64,000 bases of DNA. Origin: Sulfurovum xiamenensis (lineage in GTDB: Bacteria > Campylobacterota > Campylobacteria > Campylobacterales > Sulfurovaceae). The notes under the pieces were generated by a model. That model did not search any database and was not told the origin of the DNA. It saw nothing but the letters and a program-made list of their open reading frames with translations. Of this stretch, positions 54,111-63,104 are shown piece after piece. Position 1 is the stretch's first letter; each line of letters starts with the position of its first letter. The DNA is taken from contig NZ_JAQIBC010000004.1 in assembly GCF_030347995.1 (NCBI RefSeq), forward strand, positions 1 through 64,000. Direction: 5' to 3'. The position numbers were made by a program, and so were the translations under genes.

Positions 54111-54386
54111 CTATTGCCATCCGCCTGTTTCTACTGGTTCTGGATTATTGCTGTCCACCGCACTTCCTATGCCCGCACCAAGGGCTGTACCGATAAGCGC
54201 ACCTACCGCAGCATTTTTTCCGCCACCACTACCTGTATTGTATCCTATCACTGCACCTGCCACAGCACCGGTAGCTGCGCCTGTCTGTGTAGCATTGTTA
54301 GGTGCTACTTCTTGACCTGTACAACCATTTAATAAGATAATACTTGTACTGGATACAAGCATATACTTAAGTATATTTCGTTTCAT
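54111..54386 (-). CDS. Glycine-zipper lipoprotein, 91 aa
   Basis: A small lipoprotein: signal peptide with lipobox LNGC (Cys22), then a glycine-zipper region (about 36-77: GAATGAVAGAVIGYNTGSGGGKNAAVGALIGTALGAGIG, stated here by position and G spacing). The zipper is near-identical in plan to that of the downstream OmpA-family protein, so they may pair in the membrane. A Pro/Glu tail (SNNPEPVETGGWQ) ends it. Function unknown. The pair is transcribed in one direction, with AAGGAAAT before this ATG. Confidence 0.8.
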   Translation of the reverse strand: MKRNILKYMLVSSTSIILLNGCTGQEVAPNNATQTGAATGAVAGAVIGYNTGSGGGKNAAVGALIGTALGAGIGSAVDSNNPEPVETGGWQ

Positions 54387-54449
54387 CTCAATTTCCTTTT
54401 TATATTAAATAGTGTGAATTATAGCACAGAAATGTGTGAAAAATGTGTC

Positions 54450-55634
54450 TTATGATTTAGGCACTATTTTCTCATGCCATTGCCAAAGCGTTTTTTCAAA
54501 ACCTATCTGTTGTGTGTCATAGTATTTTTTGGGTACTGAAAGGTAGGATTGTTTGACCCAGCCACCAAAATCATGGGGATAGAGATAGTTTTTTGCATGG
54601 GTTTTAATATGGGATGGAATAGGGTGTATCTCTCCGGCTGCTATATCCTTAAGCGCATGGTTGATAGCCATATAAGCACTGTTGGACTTGGGTGATGAGG
54701 CGAGGTAGATGACCAGCTGTGAAAGAGAGATCCTTGCTTCAGGATACCCTATATGTTTCACAATGTTAAGTGTGGAACTGGCAAGATTGAGAGCAGGGGG
54801 GTTGGCATTGCCTATATCTTCACTGGCCAGTATCGCCAAACGTCTTGCGATGAACTCTGCAGGTTCTCCCCCGTCGATCAATCTGGCAAGATAATAGATG
54901 GAGGCATCTATATCCGAACCACGGATACTTTTGATCATAGCAGAGGTGAGTTCATAATGACTTTCACTTTCAGCACTGCCTGCCTGCATGGCATGAGGAC
55001 GTATCTGTTTGAGTGTATAAAATGTGATAGGACTTTCTACAGATGCTGCACTCTCAAGCAGGTTTAACATGGCACGGACATCGCCGCCACTGGAAAAGAC
55101 AAGGTACTCTTTTGCATCCTCTTCTACACTGATATCTTCAAGTTGAATGATGGTATCAAGATAGGTATGCAACGCTGTTTCATCAATCGCTTCGAGCGCA
55201 AAAAGATGAGAACGGGAACGCATCGCTGCAGTAAGTGAATAGTAAGGGTTCTCTGTGGAGGCTCCTATGATCAGGGCTGCCTGGTTTTCCATAAAAGGCA
55301 AGAGTACTTCTTGCTGGTTCTTGCTGAGTCTATGGACCTCATCGATGAAAATAAGAGGTTTTTGTAAGGCATTGGTGTACTCTTTAAAGATCTTGCGAAG
55401 ATCCTCGATTTTGAGTGTAGTGGCATTCATCTCGTAAAAAGGTCTATCTAGAAGGGTAGCGATCACCCTTGCAAGCGTTGTTTTCCCGCAGCCTGGCGGT
55501 CCGTAAAAGAAAGTATGGGAGAGGGTACCTGATGTGATGAGCTTTCGTAGTATGGCATGCTCACCTAAAAGATGTGATTGACCTATCAGTGCATCGAGTG
55601 TTTTGGGACGATATTTCAGTGCAAGGTTTGGCAA
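54450..55634 (-). CDS. rarA: Replication-associated recombination protein RarA
   Basis: A tetrameric AAA+ ATPase related to clamp loaders (MgsA in B. subtilis, WRNIP1 in eukaryotes) that acts at stalled forks. 394 residues. Walker A YGPPGCGKTTLARVIA (near 41-56), Walker B LIFIDEVHRLSKNQQ (near 92-106), Sensor 1 ASTENPYYSL and the C-terminal tetramerisation domain from about 240 (SAESESHYELTSAMIKSIRGSDIDASIYYLARLIDGGEPAEFIARRLAILASEDIG, by position). It ends 3 bases before the pseudouridine synthase gene in transcription order. Confidence 0.93.
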   Translation of the reverse strand: MPNLALKYRPKTLDALIGQSHLLGEHAILRKLITSGTLSHTFFYGPPGCGKTTLARVIATLLDRPFYEMNATTLKIEDLRKIFKEYTNALQKPLIFIDEVHRLSKNQQEVLLPFMENQAALIIGASTENPYYSLTAAMRSRSHLFALEAIDETALHTYLDTIIQLEDISVEEDAKEYLVFSSGGDVRAMLNLLESAASVESPITFYTLKQIRPHAMQAGSAESESHYELTSAMIKSIRGSDIDASIYYLARLIDGGEPAEFIARRLAILASEDIGNANPPALNLASSTLNIVKHIGYPEARISLSQLVIYLASSPKSNSAYMAINHALKDIAAGEIHPIPSHIKTHAKNYLYPHDFGGWVKQSYLSVPKKYYDTQQIGFEKTLWQWHEKIVPKS

Positions 55635-55637
55635 AAT

Positions 55638-56486
55638 TTAATCTTTTTTACTATACTTTTTTGATGTATCAGATTTTTTCTCTTCTTGTTTTGCTGCATT
55701 GGCTCTGTTCTTTGCCTCTATTTCGGCATTCTTTGTTCTACGTTTCATGAATTTGTGTAGATCATCATATTCTCTGCGTGTAAAATAACGTGTTTTGTTC
55801 GTAGGCAGATTGTTCAGTTCTATACCTCCAAAAGCGACACGTTTAAGGTCAAGTACTTTTGCTTCAAAATGTGCAAAGAAACGTCTTAGTTCTCTATTTT
55901 TACCTTCAGCAATGGTCACACGAAGCTTTGAAAAATTTTTCCCTTCAGCCCGTATCTCAAAGTGCACGAAAGGTGCAAACTCCATACTGTGGATCTTGCT
56001 TTTTTCATGAGCACCTGCGCGGGCATCATCCAGTACAAGACCTTCTTGCATCGCGCTGATCATCTCTGGTGTGATAGGTTTGTCTATTTTCAGGTTATAG
56101 GTACGGTCTAATTCACTCTCCATAAGAGCTGTTGCGACTTCTGGAGAGTCTGTTAAGAGCAAAAGTCCTTCAGAGGCATAGTCGAGCCTACCTACGGGTA
56201 CAAAGTGTCTATATTTGCCTGGTAGTTTATGATAGATGGTTGCACGTCCTCTGTCATCTTTTTTTGTGACCAGAACCCCTTTGGGTTTGTTGTAAACGAT
56301 GACAGTCACTTCTTTACTCTTCTTGACCGGTCTGCCTTTAACATAGATATGGTCATCTTCTTCTACTTCATAAGCAAAGTCTTTCAACACTTGTTTATTG
56401 AGAGTGACCTCTCCCTCTTCAATAAGCTTATCTGCTTCTCTTCTGGAATATTTGGTGTTATGTGATATATATTTGTTTAGTCTCAT
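55638..56486 (-). CDS. RsuA/RluB-family pseudouridine synthase
   Basis: Converts uridine to pseudouridine in ribosomal RNA. 282 residues: an S4 RNA-binding domain at the N-terminus (about 1-60, RLNKYISHNTKYSRREADKLIEEGEV), then the catalytic domain with PVGRLDYASEGLLLLTDS (about 96-113), in which Asp is catalytic. The C-terminal 40 residues are Lys/Arg/Ala-rich and probably disordered. RluB (23S U2605) is the nearest type, but RluE/RluF/RsuA cannot be excluded. It lies between kdsD and rarA, with 12- and 3-base gaps. Confidence 0.88.
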   Translation of the reverse strand: MRLNKYISHNTKYSRREADKLIEEGEVTLNKQVLKDFAYEVEEDDHIYVKGRPVKKSKEVTVIVYNKPKGVLVTKKDDRGRATIYHKLPGKYRHFVPVGRLDYASEGLLLLTDSPEVATALMESELDRTYNLKIDKPITPEMISAMQEGLVLDDARAGAHEKSKIHSMEFAPFVHFEIRAEGKNFSKLRVTIAEGKNRELRRFFAHFEAKVLDLKRVAFGGIELNNLPTNKTRYFTRREYDDLHKFMKRRTKNAEIEAKNRANAAKQEEKKSDTSKKYSKKD

Positions 56487-56498
56487 TATGTCTCGTTT

Positions 56499-57467
56499 TT
56501 ATTTGCTTTTAATACCGGCATTGACCAGGTCATGGATATGCAATACTCCGATGATCTTCCCCGCATCATTGGTGATAGGCAGAAGTTGTATGCGTCCATT
56601 TTCTATAATTTCAAGGGCTTCACTTGCCAGTAGCTCTGTATTGGTATAGCTTTTAGGATTCTGGCTGGCATACTCTATAGCCAGGTGGTCTAAACTGAAC
56701 CCCTCTTTCATCAGTGCCCGTCTAAGGTCACCATCACTTAAGATAGCGATAAATTTATCATCCGCATCTACGATAAGCACTGTACCCAGTTTCCCTTCGC
56801 TCATGGCCACAATGGCATCTTTCAGGGTGGTTGTATCTTTGATAATAGGCAGATCTGTGGTTCTCATGAGATCTTTGATCTTCACAAACAGTTTTCTTCC
56901 CAACGAACCTCCAGGGTGGAAAGAGGCAAAATCCTCTTGTTTGAACCCTCTTTGTTCCATCAGTGCGACAGCCAAGGCATCGCCCAATGCCATGGTCAGC
57001 GTGGTAGATGTCGTAGGGGCAGCACCCAGGGGACATGCTTCTTTCTCTACAGAAATGTCAAGAAAAACATCCGCATAAGAGCCAAGTGATGATTCTTTAT
57101 TCCCTGTCAGCCCGATAAGCGGGATATCAAAACGTTTGATATGGGGAAGGATCTTCGTAAGCTCTTCACTCTCTCCACTGCTGCTGATAGCGAGCAGGGT
57201 ATCGTTTTTACTTATCATCCCCAAGTCCCCATGCAGTGCCTCTGTAGGATGTAAAAAGAAACTGGATGTTCCCGTACTGGCAAACGTCGCAGCCATTTTG
57301 GCACCTACAAGACCGGATTTCCCTACACCGGTAATAATGAGCTTTCCCTTGGTTCCCAATATCAGTGAAATAGCATCCAGAAAGTTTTGGTCCAAACGTT
57401 CGGCAGCTTTGTATAGTGCATCTGCTTCAATGTGAAAAGTTTCTTGTGCAATTTTAATGAGATCCAT
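56499..57467 (-). CDS. kdsD: Arabinose-5-phosphate isomerase (KdsD/KpsF)
   Basis: Interconverts ribulose-5-phosphate and arabinose-5-phosphate, the precursor of KDO in lipopolysaccharide. 322 residues: a SIS domain (about 25-165; GVGKSGLVGAKMAATFASTGTSSFFLHPTEALHGDLGM and GNKESSLGSYADVFLD, by position) and two CBS domains (about 200-320; AIVAMSEGKLGTVLIVD, TNDAGKIIGVLHIHDL). The length and domain order match KdsD/KpsF rather than GutQ. It is in a minus-strand operon with the pseudouridine synthase and rarA. The start codon follows GAAACC, without a clear ribosome-binding site. Confidence 0.92.
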   Translation of the reverse strand: MDLIKIAQETFHIEADALYKAAERLDQNFLDAISLILGTKGKLIITGVGKSGLVGAKMAATFASTGTSSFFLHPTEALHGDLGMISKNDTLLAISSSGESEELTKILPHIKRFDIPLIGLTGNKESSLGSYADVFLDISVEKEACPLGAAPTTSTTLTMALGDALAVALMEQRGFKQEDFASFHPGGSLGRKLFVKIKDLMRTTDLPIIKDTTTLKDAIVAMSEGKLGTVLIVDADDKFIAILSDGDLRRALMKEGFSLDHLAIEYASQNPKSYTNTELLASEALEIIENGRIQLLPITNDAGKIIGVLHIHDLVNAGIKSK

Positions 57468-57572
57468 GGTTTCAGTCTTTATATATTTTTAAAGGATTAT
57501 AGCATAATTAGCAGGGGGAGAGGAGATGTTTATATTACTTCAGATCAAATCGATAAGGTAAATGAGATTCTC

Positions 57573-57590
57573 TCCTGCCTTAAGGCAGAA
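57573..57590. terminator. Palindrome after rnj
   Basis: CTGCCTTAAGGCAG, a perfect 14-base palindrome able to form a 5-bp stem with a TTAA loop, extended by two pairs with one mismatch. It starts six bases past the rnj stop. No T-run follows. Confidence 0.4.
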
Positions 57591-57595
57591 GTAGA

Positions 57596-59746
57596 TTAGA
57601 TGATGAAGATCGTAGGAATGATAAGAGGATATCTCTTTTTCGTACGGATCACATGCTTTCTTACGACATTTCGAATTTCATTTTCGACATCTCTATGGTT
57701 CTTTAATGCTTCAGATTTCATGTTAAGCATCATAGTCTCAAGCAGTACTTCGATCTCTTTTGCAAACTTTTTATCTTCTTTGGCAGCTACAAGTCCATGA
57801 CTTGTCACTACCGGTTTACCCACGACTTTCTGGTTGCTTTGGCTGATTTGTGCAACAACATTGACGATACCGTCCTCCGCCAGTTTTTGTCTGTCAAGTA
57901 CGACGTCATTTTCAATCGTCTTATTGTTTTGATTATCGATGTATGTTTTACCACTCTTGACTGTTTTGACCTTTTTAAGATATTTAGGTGTGATCTCTAC
58001 TTGATCTCCATCGCTCATCAGCAAGATATTTCTCTCATCCACACCACAAGCAACCGCCGTTTTCGCATGTTGTGCAATGTGATTATACTCACCGTGAACA
58101 GGTAAGAAGAATTTAGGCTGGATCAGTCTCAAGATAAGCTTCTGCTCCTCTTGTGCTGCGTGACCAGAGACATGGATATCCCCAAACTCTTTGTATCTTA
58201 CTGTGACACCTGCTTTCATCAGTTTATTCATCAGACTGGAGACAGAAGCCTCATTCCCTGGAATTGCTGAAGCGGAGATGATAACAGTATCAGTAGGTTT
58301 AAGTTTGATATGTCTATGTTCATCCGTTGCCATACGGTTCAGTGCAGCCATGGTTTCACCCTGTGAACCCGTCGTGACGACGAGGATTTCATGGTCAGCA
58401 TACTTAGGAACTTCATGCACTTCGATAAAGTGTTTCTCTTCGATATCTACAAAACCTAAAGCTCTGTTTGTCTCAACATTACGTTCCATAGAACGGCCGA
58501 TCACACAGATCTTTCTTCCATGCTTCACACCTCTTTGCATCGCTTGGAAGATTCTGTGCACATTCGATGAGAAGGTTGACATGATCACCCTTCCTTTTGC
58601 AAGTTCGAACAGTGAATCAAACGTTTTCCCAACCACTTTTTCACTCTTTGTGAATCCAGGGTTATGGGAGTTCGTAGAATCAGAGAAAAGGCAAAGTACA
58701 CCTTTTTCTCCATAATAGGCATAACGACGTAAGTCCATCGTATAGTCATCTACAGGGGTATGGTCTATTTTAAAGTCAGCCGTATGCATGATGATCCCTG
58801 CAGGTGTCTCGATTGCAAGAGAACAGGCATCAATGATAGAGTGGGTATTATGCAGCCACTCTATCTTCATATCTCCGATCTGATACTGTTGTCTCAGTGT
58901 CACAAAGTTGAAATGTTTGGTGTGTGCGCTCAATCCATGTTCATTGAACTTGTTTTCTATCATAGCGAGTGCAAGTGGTGTTGCATAGATCGGAAATTCT
59001 AGTTCTTTAAACAGATATGGCATGGCACCAATATGGTCTTCATGTCCATGTGTGATAATGATATAGACGTCTTTTTGACCCTTGAGTGTGTGCAGATAAG
59101 AAAAGTCAGGTACTAAGATATCGACACCGTGCATTGTTTCATCAGGGAAACTCATACCCACATCGATGACGATAGCTGTAGTCTCAGTTTCAAGTACGGC
59201 CATATTCCCGCCGATCTCACCAAGACCTCCAAGTGGTGTAAATCTGACCTTCCCTTTGCTCGCTATGTCAATTTTTTTCCATGGATTCATGGTCGCGTCT
59301 TTTACGCGTGCATTCTCTTCAAGAGAGGCTCGCATGGTATCATTCACAGTGGTAACATTTTTTCTTTTCCCTCTGCCTTTACCGCCTCCGACACGGTTTT
59401 GCTGCGGTTTTTTGCCAGGATGTTGTTTTTTGGTTGGATTTTGTCTATTATCTTGACCTTCAGCATTTTGTGTTCTGTTAGGGTTCGGCTTTCTGTGAGG
59501 ATGTGGTTTTCTGTTAGGGTTCGGCTTTCTGTTCCCATCCGGAGCCTCTCTGTCTTGCACATTCCCATTGACTTCTCTTTGTGGGTTTGGCTTTCTATTC
59601 GGGTTCGGCTTTCTGTTCGCATTAGGGTTAGGTCGGTTGGTATTTTGCCCTTGTGTATTTTGTCTATGTGGGTTTGGTTTTCTATCTCTGGGTGTTCTTT
59701 GCCCTTGATTTTGAGATTTTTCGTTGTTCTGACTGTTGTTTTCCAT
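57596..59746 (-). CDS. rnj: Ribonuclease J
   Basis: A metallo-beta-lactamase/beta-CASP ribonuclease with 5'-exonuclease and endonuclease activity that shapes mRNA decay; in H. pylori it is the main decay enzyme. 716 residues. The N-terminal 150 are low complexity, built of Pro-Asn-Arg-Lys-Pro repeats, and probably disordered RNA- or partner-binding. The catalytic domain begins KVRFTPLGGLGEIGGNM (near 165). The metal motif is ITHGHEDHIGAMPYLF (near 232-247); beta-CASP motifs include STFSSNVHR and VHGEYNH. AAAGGAT precedes the ATG. It overlaps the rsmA end by 65 bases. Confidence 0.94.
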   Translation of the reverse strand: MENNSQNNEKSQNQGQRTPRDRKPNPHRQNTQGQNTNRPNPNANRKPNPNRKPNPQREVNGNVQDREAPDGNRKPNPNRKPHPHRKPNPNRTQNAEGQDNRQNPTKKQHPGKKPQQNRVGGGKGRGKRKNVTTVNDTMRASLEENARVKDATMNPWKKIDIASKGKVRFTPLGGLGEIGGNMAVLETETTAIVIDVGMSFPDETMHGVDILVPDFSYLHTLKGQKDVYIIITHGHEDHIGAMPYLFKELEFPIYATPLALAMIENKFNEHGLSAHTKHFNFVTLRQQYQIGDMKIEWLHNTHSIIDACSLAIETPAGIIMHTADFKIDHTPVDDYTMDLRRYAYYGEKGVLCLFSDSTNSHNPGFTKSEKVVGKTFDSLFELAKGRVIMSTFSSNVHRIFQAMQRGVKHGRKICVIGRSMERNVETNRALGFVDIEEKHFIEVHEVPKYADHEILVVTTGSQGETMAALNRMATDEHRHIKLKPTDTVIISASAIPGNEASVSSLMNKLMKAGVTVRYKEFGDIHVSGHAAQEEQKLILRLIQPKFFLPVHGEYNHIAQHAKTAVACGVDERNILLMSDGDQVEITPKYLKKVKTVKSGKTYIDNQNNKTIENDVVLDRQKLAEDGIVNVVAQISQSNQKVVGKPVVTSHGLVAAKEDKKFAKEIEVLLETMMLNMKSEALKNHRDVENEIRNVVRKHVIRTKKRYPLIIPTIFII
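59473..59532. repeat. 24-bp direct repeats in rnj
   Basis: Two exact 24-base copies (59473-59496 and 59509-59532), 36 bases apart start to start, encoding the NRKPNPNR part of the RNase J extension. Shorter, imperfect versions continue to about 59660. The unit is a multiple of 3, so copy-number change keeps the frame. Confidence 0.8.
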
Positions 59747-60539
59747 CTAAATTATCCTTTAGTTCATTATATATGTGATGATAAATAGATGTCTCAGCTT
59801 CATGAGGCCGTAGGTTGGGGTCTATACCCAACTTTTCGAAGGTTTGATGTACCATATCTTTAGAAAAAACAGCCGTAAGGTTTTTAGAGAGTTTTTTACG
59901 CGGTTGCGCAAATGCGATCTTTAAGAACGCTTCAAACCTCTCATCATCCAGTGACCGGTTTTTCTCTATTAAAAGCACCGCGGAAGTCACTTTCGGAGGG
60001 GGGACAAATGCTTCGGGTTCAACTTCGAAACAGAGTGTCGCTTTCCCTACCGTTTGAGCAAGTACAGAAAGAGCAGAAAACTCTTTTTGTGTGACACTTG
60101 CTGCAAACTTAACAGCCACTTCTTTTTGAACCATGACCAGAATGGACCGGCAGTGTTCATCTTTCAATGCTTTTAAAATGATATTGGTTGCGATATAGTA
60201 GGGCAGGTTGGCTACCAGATGATAAGGCTCATCCAACAGGCTTCCTGACTCCCAACGCTCAAGCACATCTCCGCACCGTAATTCAAAGTGCCCTTTGTGG
60301 ATAGGTTCTTTGAATTCGGTTGTAAGATGCTCACATAATCTTTTATCAACCTCAAATGCTGTGACATTTCGAACTTTTACAAGTTCTTTGGTTAAATCAC
60401 CTAAGCCAGGTCCAATCTCTGCGACTTTTAGATCGTCATTGGGCATCGCTTGGATGATTTTATGAAGATAGATATCATTCTTTAAAAAGTTTTGACCAAA
60501 TTTTTTACTGGCAAATTCGGCTAAATTTTCAATAATCAT
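59682..60539 (-). CDS. rsmA: 16S rRNA dimethyladenosine transferase RsmA
   Basis: Dimethylates two adenines near the 3' end of 16S rRNA (KsgA). 285 residues with KKFGQNFLKNDIYLHKI (residues 9-25), the SAM motif VAEIGPGLGDLTKEL (about 42-56) and the catalytic NLPYYIATNII (about 112-122). The C-terminal 22 residues (GKQQSEQRKISKSRAKNTQR region) are encoded in the overlap with rnj and extend beyond the usual family end. I start at the ATG of MIIENLAEF; in-frame codons upstream lack a ribosome-binding site. AAAGG lies 12 bases before it. Confidence 0.9.
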   Translation of the reverse strand: MIIENLAEFASKKFGQNFLKNDIYLHKIIQAMPNDDLKVAEIGPGLGDLTKELVKVRNVTAFEVDKRLCEHLTTEFKEPIHKGHFELRCGDVLERWESGSLLDEPYHLVANLPYYIATNIILKALKDEHCRSILVMVQKEVAVKFAASVTQKEFSALSVLAQTVGKATLCFEVEPEAFVPPPKVTSAVLLIEKNRSLDDERFEAFLKIAFAQPRKKLSKNLTAVFSKDMVHQTFEKLGIDPNLRPHEAETSIYHHIYNELKDNLDGKQQSEQRKISKSRAKNTQR

Positions 60540-60592
60540 ACTATAATCTACCTTTATAATTGATACTAATCCCACGTTTGGGATAATTTTTG

Positions 60593-60598
60593 TATAAT
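60593..60598 (+). promoter_or_regulatory. -10 box for hisF
   Basis: TATAAT after GGGATAATTTTTG, 36 bases before the hisF ATG. AGAGGAAAA further on is a possible but distant ribosome-binding site. Confidence 0.5.
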
Positions 60599-60633
60599 CT
60601 TATCATAATTTTGAGAGGAAAACGGCGTATTAG

Positions 60634-61398
60634 ATGGATTATTTTGCAAAACGTATCATACCTTGTCTCGATGTAGATAACGGACGGGTCGTGAAAGGTG
60701 TTAATTTTGTCGGGTTACGTGATGCAGGAGATCCTGTAGAAGTAGCCAGACGTTATAATGAAGAGGGTGCAGACGAGATCACTTTTCTTGATATCGGTGC
60801 GAGTCATGAAGGACGTGACACGATCGTTGATGTCGTGAAAAAAGTAGCACAGGAAGTTTTCATACCTCTTACGGTAGGTGGAGGGATCAGAGAACTTTCT
60901 GATATCTATAACCTTCTCAATGTAGGTTGCGATAAAGTCAGTGTGAACTCTGCAGCCATCAAGAACCCGGGTTTCATCGGAGAGGGTGCAAAACGTTTTG
61001 GATCGCAATGTATCGTAGTGGCGATAGATGCCAAAAGAGTGGCTGAAGACAAATGGCATGTCTTTACCCATGGGGGACGTAACGATACAGGTCTCGATGC
61101 ACTGGAGTGGGCAAAGGAAGCGTATGAAAGGGGTGCAGGTGAATTGCTTGTCACCTCTATGGATGCAGATGGAACCAAAGCAGGATTTGACAATGCCTTG
61201 AACAGAAAGATCAGTGATCTTGTGAATATCCCTGTCATTGCATCTGGCGGTGCCGGAACGATGCAGCATATGGAAGAAGCATTCACGATCGGTCATGCGG
61301 ATGCTGCTTTGGCAGCTTCGATTTTCCACTTCAAAGAGATTGACATCATGGAATTAAAACGCTATCTTAGAGGGAAGAACATCCCGGTGAGAATGTAG
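60634..61398 (+). CDS. hisF: Imidazole glycerol phosphate synthase cyclase subunit HisF
   Basis: The TIM-barrel half of the histidine-synthesis enzyme that closes the imidazole ring, giving IGP and AICAR. The 254-residue protein begins [24 protein letters not shown], with catalytic Asp11 (CLD) and [11 protein letters not shown] (near 82-92). The second catalytic Asp lies in [12 protein letters not shown] (near 177). [15 protein letters not shown] is the phosphate site. It lies 1 base before the next gene; hisH is not nearby. AICAR feeds purine synthesis, where PurM also acts. Confidence 0.96.
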   Translation: MDYFAKRIIPCLDVDNGRVVKGVNFVGLRDAGDPVEVARRYNEEGADEITFLDIGASHEGRDTIVDVVKKVAQEVFIPLTVGGGIRELSDIYNLLNVGCDKVSVNSAAIKNPGFIGEGAKRFGSQCIVVAIDAKRVAEDKWHVFTHGGRNDTGLDALEWAKEAYERGAGELLVTSMDADGTKAGFDNALNRKISDLVNIPVIASGGAGTMQHMEEAFTIGHADAALAASIFHFKEIDIMELKRYLRGKNIPVRM

Positions 61399-61399
61399 T

Positions 61400-61924
61400 A
61401 TGATCATTTGTGCAGGAGAGAGCGAGCAGTTTGATTTTGCTTTGCCCGTTGGCATTGGTCTGACAGACGTCGCGATCAATTTGACACGTTTATGTTTGTC
61501 ACAAAAACCAAAATTTCTATTATTCGTCGGTACGGCAGGTTCGTATGGTGAAAAGAAAGTGTTTGACATTATCGAATCAAAGACTGCCGCGAACATTGAG
61601 AACAGTTTTTTCACAGGTGGCTCTTATACCCCTATAGACAATATGGTCTCCACCGCAGAAGATGTTTCACGTGAAACAATTGTGAACAGTTCCAATTATA
61701 TTACGACGGATAAAAGTATAGGGAAGGCGTACCTTTCTAAAAATATCCATTTGGAAAATATGGAATATTATGCGGTATTGAAAGTAGCAAAATCTTTTGA
61801 TATCCCTGCGGCAGGTATTTTTATCGTAACCAATTATTGTGATGAAAATGCCCATAGAGATTTTATGAACAATCACAAAGAAGCAATGCTTAGATTGACC
61901 AAGTATATGAAAGAAAGTAAATAG
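61400..61924 (+). CDS. Nucleoside phosphorylase-superfamily protein
   Basis: A 174-residue protein of the PNP/UDP/MTAN fold, shorter than usual (about 230-240). It has FALPVGIGLTDVAINLTRL, KFLLFVGTAGSYGEKKVFDIIESK, and NMEYYAVLKVAKSFDIPAAGIFIVTNYCDENA near residue 126. The last contains the ME pair that binds the ribose. The N-terminal portion is compressed, so activity is uncertain; purine-nucleoside phosphorylase or a nucleosidase are possible. A perfect parS palindrome lies within codons 88-94. It starts 1 base after hisF and is directly followed by rlmN (no gap). Confidence 0.7.
   Translation: MIICAGESEQFDFALPVGIGLTDVAINLTRLCLSQKPKFLLFVGTAGSYGEKKVFDIIESKTAANIENSFFTGGSYTPIDNMVSTAEDVSRETIVNSSNYITTDKSIGKAYLSKNIHLENMEYYAVLKVAKSFDIPAAGIFIVTNYCDENAHRDFMNNHKEAMLRLTKYMKESK
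61663..61678. other. parS site 1
   Basis: TGTTTCACGTGAAACA, a perfect 16-base palindrome identical to the bacterial consensus for ParB binding. It sits inside the nucleosidase-family gene, encoding part of DVSRETI. Together with parS site 2 it lies about 22-24 kb from dnaA, within the usual origin-proximal zone. Confidence 0.85.
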
Positions 61925-62995
61925 ATGAAAAAAATAATACAAGATCTGACAAAAGAAGAGTTAAGTGAAGTGATCAAACCTTCTTTCCGTGCGAAACAGA
62001 TCTACAACTGGATCTACCATAAATATGCTATGTCATTTGAGGAGATGAAAAACCTCCCCAAAGAGATGAGAGAAAAACTCGATGAAGCGTATACACTTAC
62101 CCCTCTTAAAACGGTTATGGTACAGAATTCTAAAGACGGAAGCCGTAAATATCTTTTCGAGCTCCATGATAAACATACAGTGGAATCTGTTCTGCTTTTA
62201 ATGAGGGAGAAGGAGTATCATGAAGACGGCTCTGTAAAGCACCAGGAGCGTTATACAGTCTGTATCTCATCCCAGGTAGGGTGTAAGGTAGGGTGTGCCT
62301 TTTGTTTGACAGCAAAGGGCGGTTTTATGCGTAATTTGACAGCGGGTGAAATCGTTGAACAGGTACGGATGATCAAAAAGGATAATGGGATTGATGCCAA
62401 CCGGCGTGTCAATATTGTTTTCATGGGGATGGGTGAACCACTTGACAACCTGACAGAGGTAGCAAAAGCTGTCAAGATATTTGCGGACCCTGAGGGTATG
62501 GCGATAGCGACACATAGACAAACCATCTCTACTTCCGGACTCAGTACGAAGATAGAAAGACTTGGAAAGATGGAACTGGGTGTGAACCTGGCGATCTCAT
62601 TGCACGCGGTTGACGATGAATTGAGACAACAGTTGATGCCTATTAACAAAGCATACAATATTGAGTCTATCATCACTGCGGTGAAAAACTTTCCTGTCAA
62701 TGACAGAAAAAGAGTCATGTTTGAATACCTTGTCATTAAAGATGTCAATGATGATATCTCTGCAGCCAAGAAACTTCTTTCGCTTCTTGATGGTATTAAA
62801 GCCAAGGTCAATTTGATCTATTTTAATCCGTATGGAGGTACGGAGTTCAAACGCCCAAGCGAAAAAGATATGAAAGAGTTCCAGGAGTATCTGACCAAAA
62901 GAGGTTTGCATTGTACGATACGTGAGTCTAAAGGGTTGGATATATCAGCAGCCTGCGGTCAGCTGAGAGAACAGGAATTGGAAGGAGAAGTGTAA
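61925..62995 (+). CDS. rlmN: 23S rRNA (A2503-C2)/tRNA (A37-C2) methyltransferase RlmN
   Basis: Radical SAM enzyme that methylates C2 of A2503 in 23S rRNA and of A37 in some tRNAs. The 356-residue protein has [14 protein letters not shown] near residue 22, the cluster motif C-x3-C-x2-C in [19 protein letters not shown] (about 117-135), [10 protein letters not shown] (about 162-171) and the catalytic Cys in [10 protein letters not shown] near the C-terminus. It follows the nucleosidase-family gene with no gap. A 33-codon gene overlaps its stop. Confidence 0.95.
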   Translation: MKKIIQDLTKEELSEVIKPSFRAKQIYNWIYHKYAMSFEEMKNLPKEMREKLDEAYTLTPLKTVMVQNSKDGSRKYLFELHDKHTVESVLLLMREKEYHEDGSVKHQERYTVCISSQVGCKVGCAFCLTAKGGFMRNLTAGEIVEQVRMIKKDNGIDANRRVNIVFMGMGEPLDNLTEVAKAVKIFADPEGMAIATHRQTISTSGLSTKIERLGKMELGVNLAISLHAVDDELRQQLMPINKAYNIESIITAVKNFPVNDRKRVMFEYLVIKDVNDDISAAKKLLSLLDGIKAKVNLIYFNPYGGTEFKRPSEKDMKEFQEYLTKRGLHCTIRESKGLDISAACGQLREQELEGEV

Positions 62996-63096
62996 TGTCA
63001 ACTTTGGAACTTTTTATGTTAGGTTTTATTATCGTTGTTGCAGCGATTGGAGTAGGTTGGTTTATCTATGACTCCAGGAGTGATGAGGAGAAATAG
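62995..63096 (+). CDS. Small membrane peptide, 33 aa
   Basis: A 33-residue open frame: [20 protein letters not shown], then GWFIYDSRSDEEK. One hydrophobic helix (residues 5-25) and a charged tail suggest a bitopic inner-membrane peptide. Strong support comes from the GAAGGAGA ribosome-binding site directly before the ATG, whose A is the last base of the rlmN stop. It is cotranscribed with rlmN. No family is recognised; function unknown. Confidence 0.6.
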   Translation: MSTLELFMLGFIIVVAAIGVGWFIYDSRSDEEK

Positions 63097-63104
63097 TTTT
63101 CTCC

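Noticed and set aside
59450-59670. Short repeated units that could suggest a CRISPR array.
   Set aside because: Units are adjacent or in-frame coding repeats, the spacing is irregular, no unique spacers exist, and there are no cas genes.
59129-59788. A 219-codon + strand frame with Leu-Ser-Val-Arg repeats.
   Set aside because: Antisense to rnj; the repeats are just the complement of the Pro-Asn-Arg-Lys-Pro coding repeats.
60715-61329. A 204-codon minus-strand frame opposite hisF.
   Set aside because: hisF is a strong full-length match; the reverse frame has no ribosome-binding site or known domain.
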